A DNA stretch of 38,027 nucleotides from Candidatus Nanopelagicaceae bacterium (lineage in GTDB: Bacteria; Actinomycetota; Actinomycetes; Nanopelagicales; Nanopelagicaceae), in assembly GCA_018883345.1 (NCBI GenBank), contig VEQG01000013.1, forward strand, positions 1 through 38,027, read 5' to 3'. The notes beneath the pieces are model-generated. The model had not been told where the DNA came from. It did not search any database and saw only the letters and a program-made list of their open reading frames with translations. Both the position numbers and the translations under genes were made by a program. Shown here piece after piece: positions 37,335 to 38,027 of the stretch. The first letter of the stretch is position 1. Each line of letters begins with the position of its first letter.

Positions 37335-37790
37335 TTAGATTGCTCGTAGTTGAGCGATCTCCTGCAAATCTACTCCACGGAAGCGCTCAAGTTCTACTTC
37401 CCACTCTGTTCCGAGCGCCACATCTAGCAGTTCTCTCACTTCTTCATCACTTTTTGTTAACGCAAATTTGATTTGATTTTCGGTAATCAAGATACTTCCC
37501 AGCTCATCGATTTGAGAGCGATGCATTCCAAGATCAGGTGTATGTCTAAAAAGTTGATTTCCGTAATTAATCTCAAATCTCAAGTAATGCCAACTTTTAA
37601 GTGAACTTGCTAATTCGGCAGAGTAATCTTTATTAGATCGCCATTCAATTAAAGCGCGTTGCGTGCCTGCCACAAGTGGTTGGGGGCGCCATTCGATCTG
37701 CACCGGTCCAAGCAGAGATTCAATTGACCACTCAACATGGCGAATTAGCGCCATCGGGCATGAGTGGATAGTTAAGAATCCACGATTCAT
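37335..37790 (-). CDS. DUF3145 family protein
   Basis: A 151-residue actinobacterial protein of unknown function. It starts MNRGFLTIHSCPMALIRHVEW and continues IESLLGPVQIEWRPQPLV, SSLKSWHYLRFEINYG and RHTPDLGMHRSQIDELGSI. It ends in an acidic helical region (EVRELLDVALGTEWEVELER). The HS-x-P-x-x-HVEW opening and the LRFE and TPxLGxxR blocks match DUF3145 as I recall it, including its usual place beside the fabF-accD cluster. The ATG at 37790 is chosen because AGGAG lies 6 bases upstream; an in-frame TTG two codons earlier lacks proper spacing. No catalytic motif is apparent. Confidence 0.85.
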   Translation of the reverse strand: MNRGFLTIHSCPMALIRHVEWSIESLLGPVQIEWRPQPLVAGTQRALIEWRSNKDYSAELASSLKSWHYLRFEINYGNQLFRHTPDLGMHRSQIDELGSILITENQIKFALTKSDEEVRELLDVALGTEWEVELERFRGVDLQEIAQLRAI

Positions 37791-37933
37791 CTTCAACTCC
37801 TAGCAAGGTGTTATTTGCACCTTCCCCAGTTCAAAAACCCGCTTGCTTTCACAAAGTTGATAGCCAATTTTCTCTCCTACACGCTCACTTTGTCCACTTC
37901 CAGAACCTTCGGCTAGGTCATTATGCGTATGGC

Positions 37934-37948
37934 AGGTAGGCTTACCCT
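37934..37948. promoter_or_regulatory. IdeR/DtxR-box-like sequence near right edge
   Basis: AGGTAGGCTTACCCT agrees with about 12 of 15 core positions of the IdeR/DtxR iron-box consensus (AGGTWAGSCTWACCT). It lies in the non-genic 37791-38027 stretch between the DUF3145 gene and whatever lies beyond the window. Chance matches of this quality are possible. Confidence 0.25.
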
Positions 37949-38027
37949 CAGTCGGACGCTCGAAGGTAAGTTTTTAAAAGAATTTAGCTAGAAAAGAAGA
38001 TCGGCGAAGCCAAATCCAAGCTTCGTC

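Noticed and set aside
37805-37823. Hairpin AAGGTG-N7-CACCTT just upstream of the DUF3145 ribosome-binding site
   Set aside because: A six-base-pair stem with no alternative structure or T-run is too little to call a riboswitch or terminator.
37905-37991. Short plus-strand ORF starting ATGCGTATGGC (22 codons)
   Set aside because: No ribosome-binding site, no helix or motif, and it overlaps the iron-box-like sequence. Most likely chance.
37974-38027. Possible C-terminus of a minus-strand gene entering from the right (DEAWIWLRRSSFLAKFF then stop)
   Set aside because: Only 17 codons are visible, other frames are also briefly open, and there is no recognisable motif. It needs sequence beyond the window.

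Overview
This 38 kb window reads as core chromosome of a low-GC actinobacterium. The gene neighbourhoods are actinobacterial: gltX followed by tRNA-Gln(CTG) and tRNA-Glu(CTC) near an NdgR/LtbR-type IclR regulator and leuC; etfB-etfA-iscS-mnmA-ligA; fabD-fabH-acpP-fabF followed by an accD6-like carboxyltransferase and a DUF3145 gene; hrcA-dnaJ with rsmE, a HIT protein, phoH and ybeY. The AT-rich composition, near-zero gene spacing and several trimmed proteins suggest a streamlined planktonic lineage such as the freshwater acI group (Nanopelagicales). That placement is inference, since no marker phylogeny could be run.

Layout. 1-4.4 kb: left-truncated polyphosphate kinase, lone leuC, divergent ltbR with a palindromic operator candidate, glpX (class II FBPase), and tRNA-Glu and tRNA-Gln. 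4.5-19.3 kb, all minus strand: gltX, a fumarylacetoacetate-hydrolase-family enzyme, a short CorC/HlyC-like CBS protein, ybeY, phoH, HIT, rsmE, dnaJ, hrcA, hemW, lepA, rpsT, holA, comEC and comEA. 19.3-29.4 kb, minus strand: a long gene train read etfB, etfA, cysteine desulfurase, mnmA, ligA, a 38-residue membrane peptide, nadD, rsfS, a histidine phosphatase, tRNA-Ala(GGC), leuS. 29.5-36.6 kb, plus strand: glgX, then the fatty-acid cluster fabD-fabH-acpP-fabF-accD6. 36.6-37.8 kb, minus strand: a SIMPL-domain protein and a DUF3145 protein. The last 230 bases hold no gene that can be called.

Functionally this is housekeeping: aminoacylation, ribosome assembly and quality control (gltX, leuS, lepA, rpsT, ybeY, rsmE, rsfS), tRNA thiolation (cysteine desulfurase plus MnmA), heat shock, DNA replication and repair (holA, ligA), a DNA-uptake pair (comEA/comEC), flavoprotein electron transfer and fatty-acid synthesis. 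I see no CRISPR array, insertion sequence, prophage, rRNA or toxin-antitoxin system, and no stretch over 300 bases without a gene or tRNA.

Points worth a second look: comEC has no usable ATG/GTG/TTG start although its membrane-coding frame continues 55-70 codons upstream; a recurring TANNNT-N6-start pattern that suggests leaderless transcripts; a symmetric operator overlapping the ltbR start codon; leuC without leuD beside it; a tiny conserved-looking membrane ORF coupled to nadD; and shortened EtfA and CorC-like proteins.
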